From Bacillus suaedaesalsae (GTDB taxonomy: Bacteria; Bacillota; Bacilli; Bacillales; SA4): a stretch of 64,000 nucleotides of DNA. The stretch is from contig NZ_JAFELM010000044.1 of assembly GCF_016890225.1 (NCBI RefSeq), positions 1 to 64,000 of the forward strand, written 5' to 3'. The notes under the pieces are model-generated. The model was not told where the DNA came from. It did no database searches and was given only the letters and a program-made list of their open reading frames with translations. This document shows, in pieces, positions 1 through 7,060 of this stretch; positions within the stretch are counted from its first letter, which is position 1; every line of letters begins with the position of its first letter. Made by a program: the position numbers and the translations under genes.

Positions 1-2
1 GT

Positions 3-547
3 TTTGATACATTTGGTTCTGAAGGTCTTAAAGAATCCTCAACTTGGAAAAGGTACTCGAAGGAAATAAAGCTTTTAGCTGTTAGTGATTATCTGTCTGG
101 TAAATACTCTTTACTTGAGGTTGTCAAAAAGTATGAAATATCAAGTCATTCCGTCCTCCACGAGTGGATTAAGAAGTATAATACTCATAGAGATTTAAAG
201 GATACGTCAAAAGGAAGGACGAGCTCTATGACTAAGGGAAGAAAAACAACTTGGGAAGAACGAATACAAATTGTACTTGATTGCTTGGGGAGCGGAAAAG
301 ATTATCAAGAAGCAGCTAATACTTATAATGTTTCTTATCAACAAGTCTATCAATGGGTTAAGAAGTATGAAGTGGCGGAGATGAAGCACTAAAAGATAAA
401 CGTGGTATTAAGAAAGAAGAAGCTAAGCTTACTCCAGAAGAGAAAATCGAACTTCAAATGAAAAAGTTAGAAAGAGAAAATGAACGGTTACGTGCGGAGA
501 ATTTATTCTTAAAAAAGTTAGAGGAGATCGAAAGGAGGCGAAAATAA
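3..547 (+). pseudogene. IS3-family transposase OrfA, 5'-partial and frameshifted
   Basis: The frame starting at position 3 encodes two successive helix-turn-helix units, the first around TWKRYSKEIKLLAVSDYL and the second around TWEERIQIVLDCLGSG, as in IS150-type OrfA. It runs into a stop at 390-392. The natural continuation (GGDEALKDKRG, then a leucine-zipper-like segment rich in K, E and L) is in the next frame from 374 to a stop at 545-547. A single missing base near 373 explains the switch. An AAAGGAGG stretch and an A-AAA slip site at 541-544 sit at the end, where IS3 elements make the -1 shift into OrfB. The upstream start lies outside the window. Confidence 0.85.
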
Positions 548-1425
548 GCCTAATCCGATTTGAGGATAAGTATATCGCTATTCAGGAGCTTCACAAAAAT
601 GAGAATTTAAGCATTAGTTTACTTTGTGAGATCGCTGAAATTGCACGTTCTGCATACTATAAGTGGCTTAACCGTACCCCTTCTACCCGAGAAATACTGA
701 ATGAAGAAATCATTAAAGAGATGAAAATTCTCCATAAAAAGGTTGATAACACCTTCGGCTACCGACAAATGACGCTTCATATGAACAGAATGTTTGAGGA
801 GAACCTTAATCATAAAAGAATTTACCGATTAATGAAAGTGGCTGGTTTACGCTCTGTCATTAGGATTAAGAGGAAACAATATAAACGTTCTACACCTCAA
901 CATGTGGCAGACAATATATTAAATCGAGAATTTACCGCGGAAAAACCAAATGAAAAATGGGTTACGGATGTGACAGAATTTAAGTATGGTCAATCAAAAA
1001 AGGCCTATTTAAGTGCGATTCGTGACCTATATGATGGTTCAATCATAAGTTATGTTCTAGGACATTCTAATAATAACCAACTTGTATTTAAGACACTTGA
1101 CCAAGCTACAGTACTATTAGCTGCGGAAAAACCACTTATCCATAGTGACCGTGGATTTCAGTACACCTCTAAAGGATTTAAACGTAAAATAGATGCGGCG
1201 AATATGACACAAAGTATGTCACGAGTTGGTCGGTGTATTGATAATGGACCAATGGAATCCTTTTTTGGAACACTAAAATGTGAGAAATATTATTTGCATA
1301 AATATAAGACTTTTGAGGATCTTTCTCTTGCGATAAATGAGTACATTCATTTTTATAATCATGAGAGATACCAAAAACGATTAAACGGCCTTAGCCCTAT
1401 GGAATATAGAGCTAAAGCCGCTTAG
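541..1425 (+). CDS. IS3-family transposase OrfB (DDE integrase core)
   Basis: This is the catalytic half of the IS3-type transposase, which cuts and joins DNA ends. The frame opens at the slip site near 541 (residues KISLIRFEDKY) and is expected to be made as an OrfA-OrfB fusion by -1 frameshifting. A separate start at ATG 721 would remove the N-terminal part. The rve core shows the acidic triad: Asp in WVTDVTEF, Asp in IHSDRGFQY and Glu in NGPMESFFGTLK. The protein ends with the usual IS3 C-terminus, YNHERYQKRLNGLSPMEYR. This frame looks intact, but the upstream OrfA frameshift should prevent normal fusion production. Confidence 0.9.
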   Translation, partial: KISLIRFEDKYIAIQELHKNENLSISLLCEIAEIARSAYYKWLNRTPSTREILNEEIIKEMKILHKKVDNTFGYRQMTLHMNRMFEENLNHKRIYRLMKVAGLRSVIRIKRKQYKRSTPQHVADNILNREFTAEKPNEKWVTDVTEFKYGQSKKAYLSAIRDLYDGSIISYVLGHSNNNQLVFKTLDQATVLLAAEKPLIHSDRGFQYTSKGFKRKIDAANMTQSMSRVGRCIDNGPMESFFGTLKCEKYYLHKYKTFEDLSLAINEYIHFYNHERYQKRLNGLSPMEYRAKAA

Positions 1426-1472
1426 ATCCTTTTTATTATTTCCACTGTCTACTTGACAGGGGGCAGTTCAAA

Positions 1473-2267
1473 TTAATGCATTGTCCTCTTTTTTAGCGTT
1501 CCTAAGGGTTGACCGACTAAGATATCCATTTTCTTATGAATTGAAGGATTAAGGGTAAATGAATCTTTTTCAAATAAAAGTATGATGGTTGACCCAAATT
1601 CAAAGAAACCAATTTCTTCTCCCTTTTTGATTTTATCTCCTTCGTGGGTTAATTCTATTCCATTTACAAACATTGCTCCTACTTTAACAATAGCAAGATG
1701 TGAATCATCTTTTACTACTTCCGATATCACACGATAATTTTTAGTAAATGGACTTTTACCGTATGTAATCCCCCAATTATTCACAGGATATGAGGAAGTG
1801 CCTAATGACCATTGTCCAATAATATCACCAGATATTGGGGCATGAATTCGGTGATAATGACTAGGACTTAAATAAAGAATAAGGAATATACCATTGATAT
1901 ACTTTTTCTTTACCTCATCACGATGTAGCATTTCAGATATAGAGTACGACTTTCCTTTTGCGATAAAGGTTTGGTCTGCATCAATCGAGCCAAACTCTTC
2001 AACTACTGCATCAACAGGACTTACTACAATCTCATCACCTATTGCAACTGGACGATTCACCATGTTTAATTGCCTTGTAAATAACTCATGAAGAGATCCA
2101 TACTCGGTTATTGGGTGAAGCATTTCTGTTTCGTTGATTTTATAGGTTTTTACAAATGTAGGGATAAAGTGTCTGCTGTAGGAAGACTTTGTAAAGTTCT
2201 CTAACCATTTTGATAAAAACGCTTGATTGGTTAATTCAATGAAAAACCGATATAAAAATTTCTTCAA
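1473..2267 (-). CDS. psd: phosphatidylserine decarboxylase
   Basis: Psd converts phosphatidylserine to phosphatidylethanolamine at the membrane with a pyruvoyl cofactor made by self-cleavage. The conserved cleavage motif FGST lies at residues 224-227, so Ser226 should become the pyruvoyl group and the last 39 residues the alpha chain. The 264-residue length fits the Bacillus type. The start is TTG at 2267, preceded by GGAGG at an 8-base spacing. It is divergent from pssA, which makes the substrate, with about 190 bp between. An IS3 element ends two bases past the stop codon, so the native downstream terminator may be lost or displaced. Confidence 0.93.
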   Translation of the reverse strand: MKKFLYRFFIELTNQAFLSKWLENFTKSSYSRHFIPTFVKTYKINETEMLHPITEYGSLHELFTRQLNMVNRPVAIGDEIVVSPVDAVVEEFGSIDADQTFIAKGKSYSISEMLHRDEVKKKYINGIFLILYLSPSHYHRIHAPISGDIIGQWSLGTSSYPVNNWGITYGKSPFTKNYRVISEVVKDDSHLAIVKVGAMFVNGIELTHEGDKIKKGEEIGFFEFGSTIILLFEKDSFTLNPSIHKKMDILVGQPLGTLKKRTMH

Positions 2268-2457
2268 TAATTGTTCCTCCTGATGTGAAATACTATTTAT
2301 GAATGTTCATATAATGAATAAAATTATTAATTTGTGATTTTTTATGTGCCCTTTTTGTTAATTTCTTGTTATCATAGTAACATGGGAAATCATTGCTTTA
2401 AAATAGTAACTTTATAAGCTTATGTAAAAAGATTTACCCTTCTAGGGAGTGATTAGT

Positions 2458-2997
2458 TTGTTTTTATGGGAATATGTAGATCATACAATGAAAAAATTGA
2501 AATCACAAACAGCCAATATTCTAACATTATTTAATCTAATGCTTGGTGCCTTCTCCATCATCTTTGCCATGCAAGGACAGTTAAATTTAAGCTTATTATT
2601 AATATTTTTAGCTGCATTAGCTGATCGGTTTGATGGTATGGTTGCAAGGAAGTTACAAATTGAATCGGAGTTTGGAAAGCAACTTGACTCCATGTGTGAC
2701 ATTATTTCATTTGGTGTAGCACCTGCTTTGTTGATCTATCAAGGTATATTGTTTACGTACAATGCACCAGGTATGATTTTTTGTATCATTTATATTGCAT
2801 GTGGAGCTATTCGTCTAGCAAGGTTTAATATTACTGAAAATAACGGATATTTCACTGGGTTACCTATTACAGCTGCTGGCTGTTTGCTAACATTAAGTTA
2901 TTTAGCAACACCTTATATACCATCGTACATTTTCATGTACCTTACGTTAGCACTCTCCATATTAATGATTAGTACATTTAAGCTTAAGAAAGTTTAA
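2458..2997 (+). CDS. pssA: CDP-diacylglycerol--serine O-phosphatidyltransferase
   Basis: PssA joins CDP-diacylglycerol and serine to give phosphatidylserine, the substrate of the divergent psd product. The CDP-alcohol phosphatidyltransferase signature DG-x2-AR-x8-G-x3-D-x3-D is complete (from DGMVARKL to LDSMCD), followed by FGVAPALLIYQ and several hydrophobic membrane segments. A GTG at 2449 touches the AGGGA ribosome site and is unlikely. TTG at 2458 has an 8-base spacing and is chosen, giving 179 residues. An ATG at 2488 is possible but has no clear site. A hairpin terminator follows the stop. Confidence 0.88.
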   Translation: MFLWEYVDHTMKKLKSQTANILTLFNLMLGAFSIIFAMQGQLNLSLLLIFLAALADRFDGMVARKLQIESEFGKQLDSMCDIISFGVAPALLIYQGILFTYNAPGMIFCIIYIACGAIRLARFNITENNGYFTGLPITAAGCLLTLSYLATPYIPSYIFMYLTLALSILMISTFKLKKV

Positions 2998-3007
2998 ATA
3001 CAAAGGT

Positions 3008-3055
3008 AGGACCCCTGAAGACGGATTCATTCGTGTGCAGGGGCCTTCTCTTTTT
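3008..3055. terminator. rho-independent terminator between pssA and the M3 peptidase gene
   Basis: AGGACCCCTG at 3008-3017 pairs with CAGGGGCCT at 3038-3046 with one bulged A, and a T-rich run follows at 3047-3055. It terminates pssA. The convergent peptidase gene ends only a few bases further, so the hairpin may serve both directions. Confidence 0.75.
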
Positions 3056-3058
3056 GTA

Positions 3059-4831
3059 TTAGTTTTTACTCGTCATTTCAAGGAAGTCATGAACATCTTG
3101 AACAGATAATAAAATGGCTTTTTCCCAGAAATCCTGCTTCGTTAAATCGACCTCTAAATGTTTCTGTGCAAGTTCTTCTACCGTCATTCTACCTGTATCC
3201 CTTAACAATGCAATATATTTCTCTTCAAATTCACTACCTTCTTCTAATGCTCTAGCATAGATACCTAAAGAGAATAAATAACCGAATGTATATGGGAAAT
3301 TGTAGAATGGGACCCCTGTAATATGGAAATGAAGCTTGGATGCCCAGAATGTTGGATGATATTCATCTAGGGAATTTTTGTAGGCTTCTTTTTGTGCATT
3401 TTCCATAAGTTCATTTAATCGCTTTTGACTAACCATACCTTCTCGTCGCTCTTCATAGAACTGCTTTTCAAAAATAAATCGAGAATGAATATTCATAAAT
3501 AACGCAACACTTCGTTGAACCTTATCTTCTAGAAGTGCTAATTTTTCTTCCTCAGATTTAGCCGTTTTCACTGCTGCATCTGCTACAATCATTTCAGCAA
3601 ATGTTGAAGCTGTTTCGGCTACATTCATCGCATAACGTTGATTCATTGGCTCTAAATCGTTCATCACATATTGATGGAACGCATGGCCTAATTCATGAGC
3701 AAGTGTCGAGATATTTGAAGCGGTACCTGAGTAGGTCATAAAAATTCTAGATTGCTCTTGCTCAGGAAAGCTTGTGCAGAAGCCACCTGGCATCTTCCCT
3801 TTACGATCTTCCGCTTCGATCCAACGCTCTTCGAATGATCTCTTCGCCATTTCAGCCATCTTTGGACCAAATCTTTCAAAATGCTTAAGAATAAATTCAG
3901 CGCCTTCTTGATACGATACCGTACTAGTTGATGTAGAAAGAGGTGCATCTAAATCGTACCATGATAACTTTTCAAGACCTAGAATCGAAGCCTTTTTGTT
4001 CATATATTCAACGAAAACATGTTTATATTGATCAATTACATTCCACATCGTATCTAATGTTTCTTGTTGCATACGATTGATAAATAATGGCTCCTTTAAC
4101 GTTTCCCATCCGCGTTTTTTATAAACACTTAAGCGATAGCCAGCTAAATGGTTTAAAGTTTGTGATAATAAATCACCGTTCTCTTCCCAAGTACGTTCCC
4201 AATTCTCAAATGTTGATTTTCTTACATTTCGATCAGGATCTGAAAATTTATTAGCTGCCTGTCCTACTGATAAATGCTCCGTTTCTCCTTCTTTCTCAAA
4301 AGGAATTGTAATACGACCCGTGATCGTGTCATACAATTGTGACCATCCGTGATAACCGTCAACTCCTAATTGCAAGATTAAAGATTCTTGGTCTAAATCA
4401 AGCTTCTCTGCAGCACGTTCTCTTCTCTCTTCAAGTACAAACTGCAACGATTTTATTTCAGGTTCGTTTATCTTTGTAGCCCACTCATCAGAAGAAATTG
4501 AAATTAAATATTGATCAAATTTAGTTAACAATGTTTGGAATTCAGCTGATATACTTGTGATTTTCCCTTTCAATTCTCCAGCTTTACTATCATTTACGTT
4601 CTGTGCCTGAAGACAAGAAACAAAAGCACCCGCTTCTTTCATTTGATTCATTAACGGCTGAATTGCATGTATAATTTCTGCAAGCTTCTTCTCATTTATT
4701 AAGTGATCTAGTGATGATTTGAACTCATGAATACCTTGTTCTAACGATTTTACATAAGTTTGAAACTCTTCTGATTCACTACCTCCGTTAAAAATTGAGT
4801 CTAAATCCCAAGTTAAACTATATGTACTCAT
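3059..4831 (-). CDS. M3-family oligoendopeptidase (PepF-like)
   Basis: This is a predicted cytoplasmic zinc metallopeptidase that cleaves short peptides. It is 590 residues long, as expected for PepF/M3B-type oligoendopeptidases. The zinc motif HELGH is at residues 379-383, with a third-ligand Glu in the downstream NVAETASTF segment near 406. The C-terminal YNFPYTFGYLFSLG motif is typical of the family. There is no signal peptide. The start at 4831 follows an AAGGGGGA site. It appears monocistronic, between the pssA terminator and the YjcZ-like gene. The exact substrate cannot be told. Confidence 0.9.
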   Translation of the reverse strand: MSTYSLTWDLDSIFNGGSESEEFQTYVKSLEQGIHEFKSSLDHLINEKKLAEIIHAIQPLMNQMKEAGAFVSCLQAQNVNDSKAGELKGKITSISAEFQTLLTKFDQYLISISSDEWATKINEPEIKSLQFVLEERRERAAEKLDLDQESLILQLGVDGYHGWSQLYDTITGRITIPFEKEGETEHLSVGQAANKFSDPDRNVRKSTFENWERTWEENGDLLSQTLNHLAGYRLSVYKKRGWETLKEPLFINRMQQETLDTMWNVIDQYKHVFVEYMNKKASILGLEKLSWYDLDAPLSTSTSTVSYQEGAEFILKHFERFGPKMAEMAKRSFEERWIEAEDRKGKMPGGFCTSFPEQEQSRIFMTYSGTASNISTLAHELGHAFHQYVMNDLEPMNQRYAMNVAETASTFAEMIVADAAVKTAKSEEEKLALLEDKVQRSVALFMNIHSRFIFEKQFYEERREGMVSQKRLNELMENAQKEAYKNSLDEYHPTFWASKLHFHITGVPFYNFPYTFGYLFSLGIYARALEEGSEFEEKYIALLRDTGRMTVEELAQKHLEVDLTKQDFWEKAILLSVQDVHDFLEMTSKN

Positions 4832-4941
4832 AAATTTCCCCCTTAAATGCTTACAAATTTTGTACTATTCATTCTATTTAGTATAACGAACTATTTGTTT
4901 GATTACTATTAGTTTAGTAAAAAACAGCCAACTCAATGAAT

Positions 4942-4973
4942 AAAACCGGTTCGTTCATTCAAACCGGCTTTCA
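4942..4973 (-). terminator. hairpin downstream of the YjcZ-like gene
   Basis: AAAACCGGTT and AACCGGCTTT form a 10-bp stem with one mismatch around a loop of about 10 bases. On the minus strand the stem ends in a short T-rich stretch just after the YjcZ-like stop codon. Confidence 0.5.
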
Positions 4974-4979
4974 TTACAT

Positions 4980-5138
4980 TTATTTCTTATAATAGTTGTT
5001 ATAGTAATATCCTCCGCCAAGGATGATTAATAGAATTAGCAGCACTACAATGAGAGCGTATCCCCAGTTGTAGCCGCCTCCTCCATAATATCCTGGATAG
5101 CCATAAGGTGAGTATGGACCAAAGCCATAATAAGACAT
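4980..5138 (-). CDS. YjcZ-family small sporulation-type protein
   Basis: This 52-residue gene starts at ATG 5138 behind an AAAGGAGGT site. The first 27 residues are rich in Tyr and Gly (MSYYGFGPYSPYGYPGYY), then a single hydrophobic helix (YALIVVLLILLIILGGG) and a short Tyr/Asn/Lys tail. This matches the YjcZ family of tiny single-span proteins found in Bacillus spores. The role in the spore is not known in detail. It lies upstream of and divergent from sigK, a reasonable setting for a mother-cell gene. The family call rests on composition and layout only. Confidence 0.75.
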   Translation of the reverse strand: MSYYGFGPYSPYGYPGYYGGGGYNWGYALIVVLLILLIILGGGYYYNNYYKK

Positions 5139-5360
5139 GTAGGTTACCTCCTTTTAATCTAATGTCTTGTTAATTTATTGTATGTTTGTAGGTCAAATGT
5201 GTATAGGACATTCGTTTAGTTTTGTCTATTTTACAACAATCTTTACAATGTGCTATGGTACTAGTCTTTTTTTTCCTGTACAGACACAAACAAGCCTAAC
5301 CGTACATAGTTATAAAATAGGCAACTGCCTACATATGGACTATCTTGGGGGTGAATGGAA

Positions 5361-6074
5361 ATGACAGGATTGCTGACAGCGATAGGATTCTTTGTCAAAG
5401 AGTTACTATTATTTGTATCATACGTAAAGAACAACGCATTTCCTCAGCCTTTATCTGCAAGTGATGAGCAGAAATACTTAAAACGCATGGCAGAAGGTGA
5501 TGATGAAGCACGCAATCTGCTTATTGAACACAATTTGCGATTAGTTGCTCATATTGTAAAGAAGTTTGAAAACACAGGTGAAGATTCTGAGGACTTAATA
5601 TCAATTGGAACGATTGGATTAATTAAAGCGATTGAAAGCTATTCACAAGGCAAAGGAACAAAGCTTGCTACTTACGCTGCACGTTGTATTGAAAACGAAA
5701 TACTGATGCATTTAAGAGCTCTAAAAAAGACGAAAAAGGATGTCTCCTTACATGACCCAATTGGTCAGGATAAAGAAGGTAATGAAATTTCATTAATTGA
5801 CGTGCTAAAATCTGAATCTGAGGATGTCATTGATACGATTCAATTAAATATGGAGCTTGAGAAAATAAAAGAGTATATTGATATATTAGATGAACGTGAA
5901 CGAGAAGTGATTACTGGAAGGTTCGGGTTGGATTTACAGAAGGAAAAGACTCAAAGAGAAATTGCAAAAGAGCTTGGTATTTCTCGAAGTTATGTATCAA
6001 GAATTGAGAAGCGCGCATTAATGAAGATGTTTCATGAGTTTTATCGTGCAGAAAAGGAAAAAAGAAGAGGTTGA
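5361..6074 (+). CDS. sigK: RNA polymerase sporulation sigma factor sigma-K precursor
   Basis: Sigma-K directs late mother-cell transcription for coat and cortex genes. The protein is almost superposable on B. subtilis pro-sigma-K: the stretches [30 protein letters not shown] and [19 protein letters not shown] are diagnostic, and region 4.2 ends in [23 protein letters not shown] 5361 is preferred over ATG 5355 because GGGGGTGA is then about 10 bases away and the hydrophobic pro-sequence is 20 residues, placing the processing point at Ser20-Tyr21. The reading frame is continuous, so no skin-like element needs to be excised. A strong terminator follows. A sigma-E promoter is expected upstream but I could not fix it. 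Confidence 0.95.
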   Translation: MTGLLTAIGFFVKELLLFVSYVKNNAFPQPLSASDEQKYLKRMAEGDDEARNLLIEHNLRLVAHIVKKFENTGEDSEDLISIGTIGLIKAIESYSQGKGTKLATYAARCIENEILMHLRALKKTKKDVSLHDPIGQDKEGNEISLIDVLKSESEDVIDTIQLNMELEKIKEYIDILDEREREVITGRFGLDLQKEKTQREIAKELGISRSYVSRIEKRALMKMFHEFYRAEKEKRRG

Positions 6075-6079
6075 TGAAA

Positions 6080-6111
6080 AAGAAGGTCCCTTATATGGGA
6101 CCTTCTTTTTG
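6080..6111 (+). terminator. sigK terminator
   Basis: AGAAGGTCCC and GGGACCTTCT pair perfectly around a 6-base loop and are followed by a T run. It lies a few bases after the sigK stop codon. Confidence 0.9.
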
Positions 6112-6260
6112 TTTTAGAAAGGCTCTTTTCTAAACATTGTTTTGATTAATCATTTGCATGCATATTTAATGTGTATTACAAGACGATAGATGGCCCGGAA
6201 TTATAATCATTGCGAGTTTCTCGACTTGTTCGAAAAACAACAATCTATGGGTAACATCCT

Positions 6261-6404
6261 TTAGATATATGGATACATTTTATGACGATTGTTTAAAGAT
6301 TTATCACGTAATTTCTTTACTAATAAATCATGTTTATATTGATCCACTGTTACTTCCTTTTTCTTTGTGAAAAGGGTAAATAAAAATAGATGAAATGGTA
6401 TCAT
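6261..6404 (-). CDS. YrzI-like small protein (47 residues), copy 1
   Basis: The gene starts at ATG 6404 behind AGGAGG at a good spacing. It encodes a hydrophobic N-terminus (MIPFHLFLFTLF) followed by a basic, polar helix (TKKKEVTVDQYKHDLLVKK). Size and layout resemble the YrzI family of 46-47-residue Bacillus proteins, annotated as probable sporulation proteins of unknown function. A second protein of the same length lies at 6533-6676. The two share the pattern of an aromatic and aliphatic start, a Lys-rich joint and an acidic-basic helix, but identity is low, so this copy is the less certain one. Confidence 0.55.
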   Translation of the reverse strand: MIPFHLFLFTLFTKKKEVTVDQYKHDLLVKKLRDKSLNNRHKMYPYI

Positions 6405-6440
6405 GCTAATTCCTCCTGTTTCTAGCAATTTAATCATTCG

Positions 6441-6503
6441 TTAGGTGGAATCTTTCTCCACCCATAACCAAGCTACAAGCACCTTCTTTTTCATTAAAAA
6501 CAT
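6441..6503 (-). CDS. predicted 20-residue peptide
   Basis: A very short frame, MFLMKKKVLVAWLWVEKDST, starts at ATG 6503. It has a textbook GGAGG site 8 bases upstream and lies between the two YrzI-like genes on the same strand. It has a basic N-terminal patch and a short hydrophobic stretch. I do not recognise it. It could be a real micro-peptide, a leader that couples translation along the cluster, or a chance frame; the ribosome site is the main support. Confidence 0.35.
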   Translation of the reverse strand: MFLMKKKVLVAWLWVEKDST

Positions 6504-6532
6504 GATAATACCCTCCCTTTTATTATTAGGTC

Positions 6533-6676
6533 TTAGTAAACTCGGTGTTGCACAGAACACTTACGATCAGTAATTTCTTCTGATATCCTTTGAACTTCTA
6601 ATTCTCGAAGTACTTCTTCTTGTGAATATGTTCTTTTGTTTAGTGAAACGGTTATAAATAATAGGTTGAATGTCAT
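6533..6676 (-). CDS. yrzI: YrzI family small protein (47 residues), copy 2
   Basis: The start at ATG 6676 follows AAGGAGGTGA, one of the strongest ribosome sites in the window. The protein begins MTFNLLFITVSLNKRTYSQE, close to the YrzI pattern of a short hydrophobic start followed by Lys/Arg, Tyr-Ser and an acidic helix. Function in the family is unknown. It heads a minus-strand group with the 20-residue peptide and the second YrzI-like gene, all with canonical sites and short gaps, so they are probably one transcript. Hairpins at 6725-6804 insulate it from the frame further upstream. Confidence 0.65.
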   Translation of the reverse strand: MTFNLLFITVSLNKRTYSQEEVLRELEVQRISEEITDRKCSVQHRVY

Positions 6677-6724
6677 ATCCTATCACCTCCTTAAAATGTT
6701 TCTTATCCACACTACATTTGGGCA

Positions 6725-6760
6725 CAAAAAACCACAGGCTGGCGTCCTATGGTTTTTTTT
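6725..6760. terminator. hairpin with flanking A and T runs
   Basis: AAAACCACAGG at about 6729 pairs with CCTATGGTTTT around a 6-base loop with one mismatch, with runs of A before and T after. It can terminate in either direction. It lies upstream of the YrzI cluster and next to a second hairpin. Confidence 0.55.
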
Positions 6761-6767
6761 AATGGCA

Positions 6768-6804
6768 TAAAAAATCCACAGGAGCACAATTCGGCCCTGT
6801 GGAT
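6768..6804 (-). terminator. terminator of the 25-residue micro-gene transcript
   Basis: ATCCACAGG (6774-6782) and CCTGTGGAT (6796-6804) form a 9-bp perfect stem. On the minus strand the stem is followed by six T. It lies directly downstream of the micro-ORF at 6827-6904, which supports transcription of that ORF. Confidence 0.65.
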
Positions 6805-6826
6805 GTAGTAGACAATAAATTAATTT

Positions 6827-6904
6827 CTAACAGATCCAGTTATGGTCGAATTCTAATTTCATATATTGAGTTTTACAAGAAAGTACATTTGCAACAATTA
6901 ACAT
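6827..6904 (-). CDS. predicted 25-residue peptide
   Basis: The frame MLIVANVLSCKTQYMKLEFD plus five more residues starts at ATG 6904. It has AAAGGAGG 8 bases upstream, and a terminator follows within about 25 bases of the stop. It has two cysteines and a short hydrophobic start. I do not recognise the sequence. Site and terminator together favour a real micro-gene over chance, but no homology can be claimed. It lies just upstream of and divergent from the MotA-like gene. Confidence 0.35.
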   Translation of the reverse strand: MLIVANVLSCKTQYMKLEFDHNWIC

Positions 6905-7060
6905 TTAATTCGACCTCCTTTGGATAATTTTGATTACAGTGGTAATTATATCCAAAATTCATGCATTTGTAAACTTGTTTTTGAAAATATTTTTTTCTAT
7001 TTAAAAAAATAGGCAATTCCTCTCTATATTCCCCATACGCTTTACAAAGGAGGGACAAAT

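Larger units (their letters stand above)
1..1470 (+). mobile_element. IS3-family insertion sequence (IS150-like group), left end outside window
   Basis: Two overlapping transposase frames (OrfA and a DDE-type OrfB) are followed by a right terminal repeat. Read from outside inward, that end starts TGAACTGCCCCCTGTC and reaches the border at 1470. The left inverted repeat and any target duplication lie before the window, so the full length and insertion footprint cannot be read. The right end lies two bases from the psd stop codon, so the element inserted immediately downstream of psd without breaking it. OrfA carries a frameshift, which suggests this copy is inactive by itself. Confidence 0.9.

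Noticed and set aside
5167-5364. A 65-residue plus-strand frame upstream of sigK
   Set aside because: It has no ribosome site and lies in the expected regulatory region; it overlaps the sigK start.
6873-7058. A 60-residue minus-strand frame overlapping the MotA-like ribosome site
   Set aside because: It has no ribosome site and overlaps the better supported 25-residue frame and the upstream region of the motor operon.
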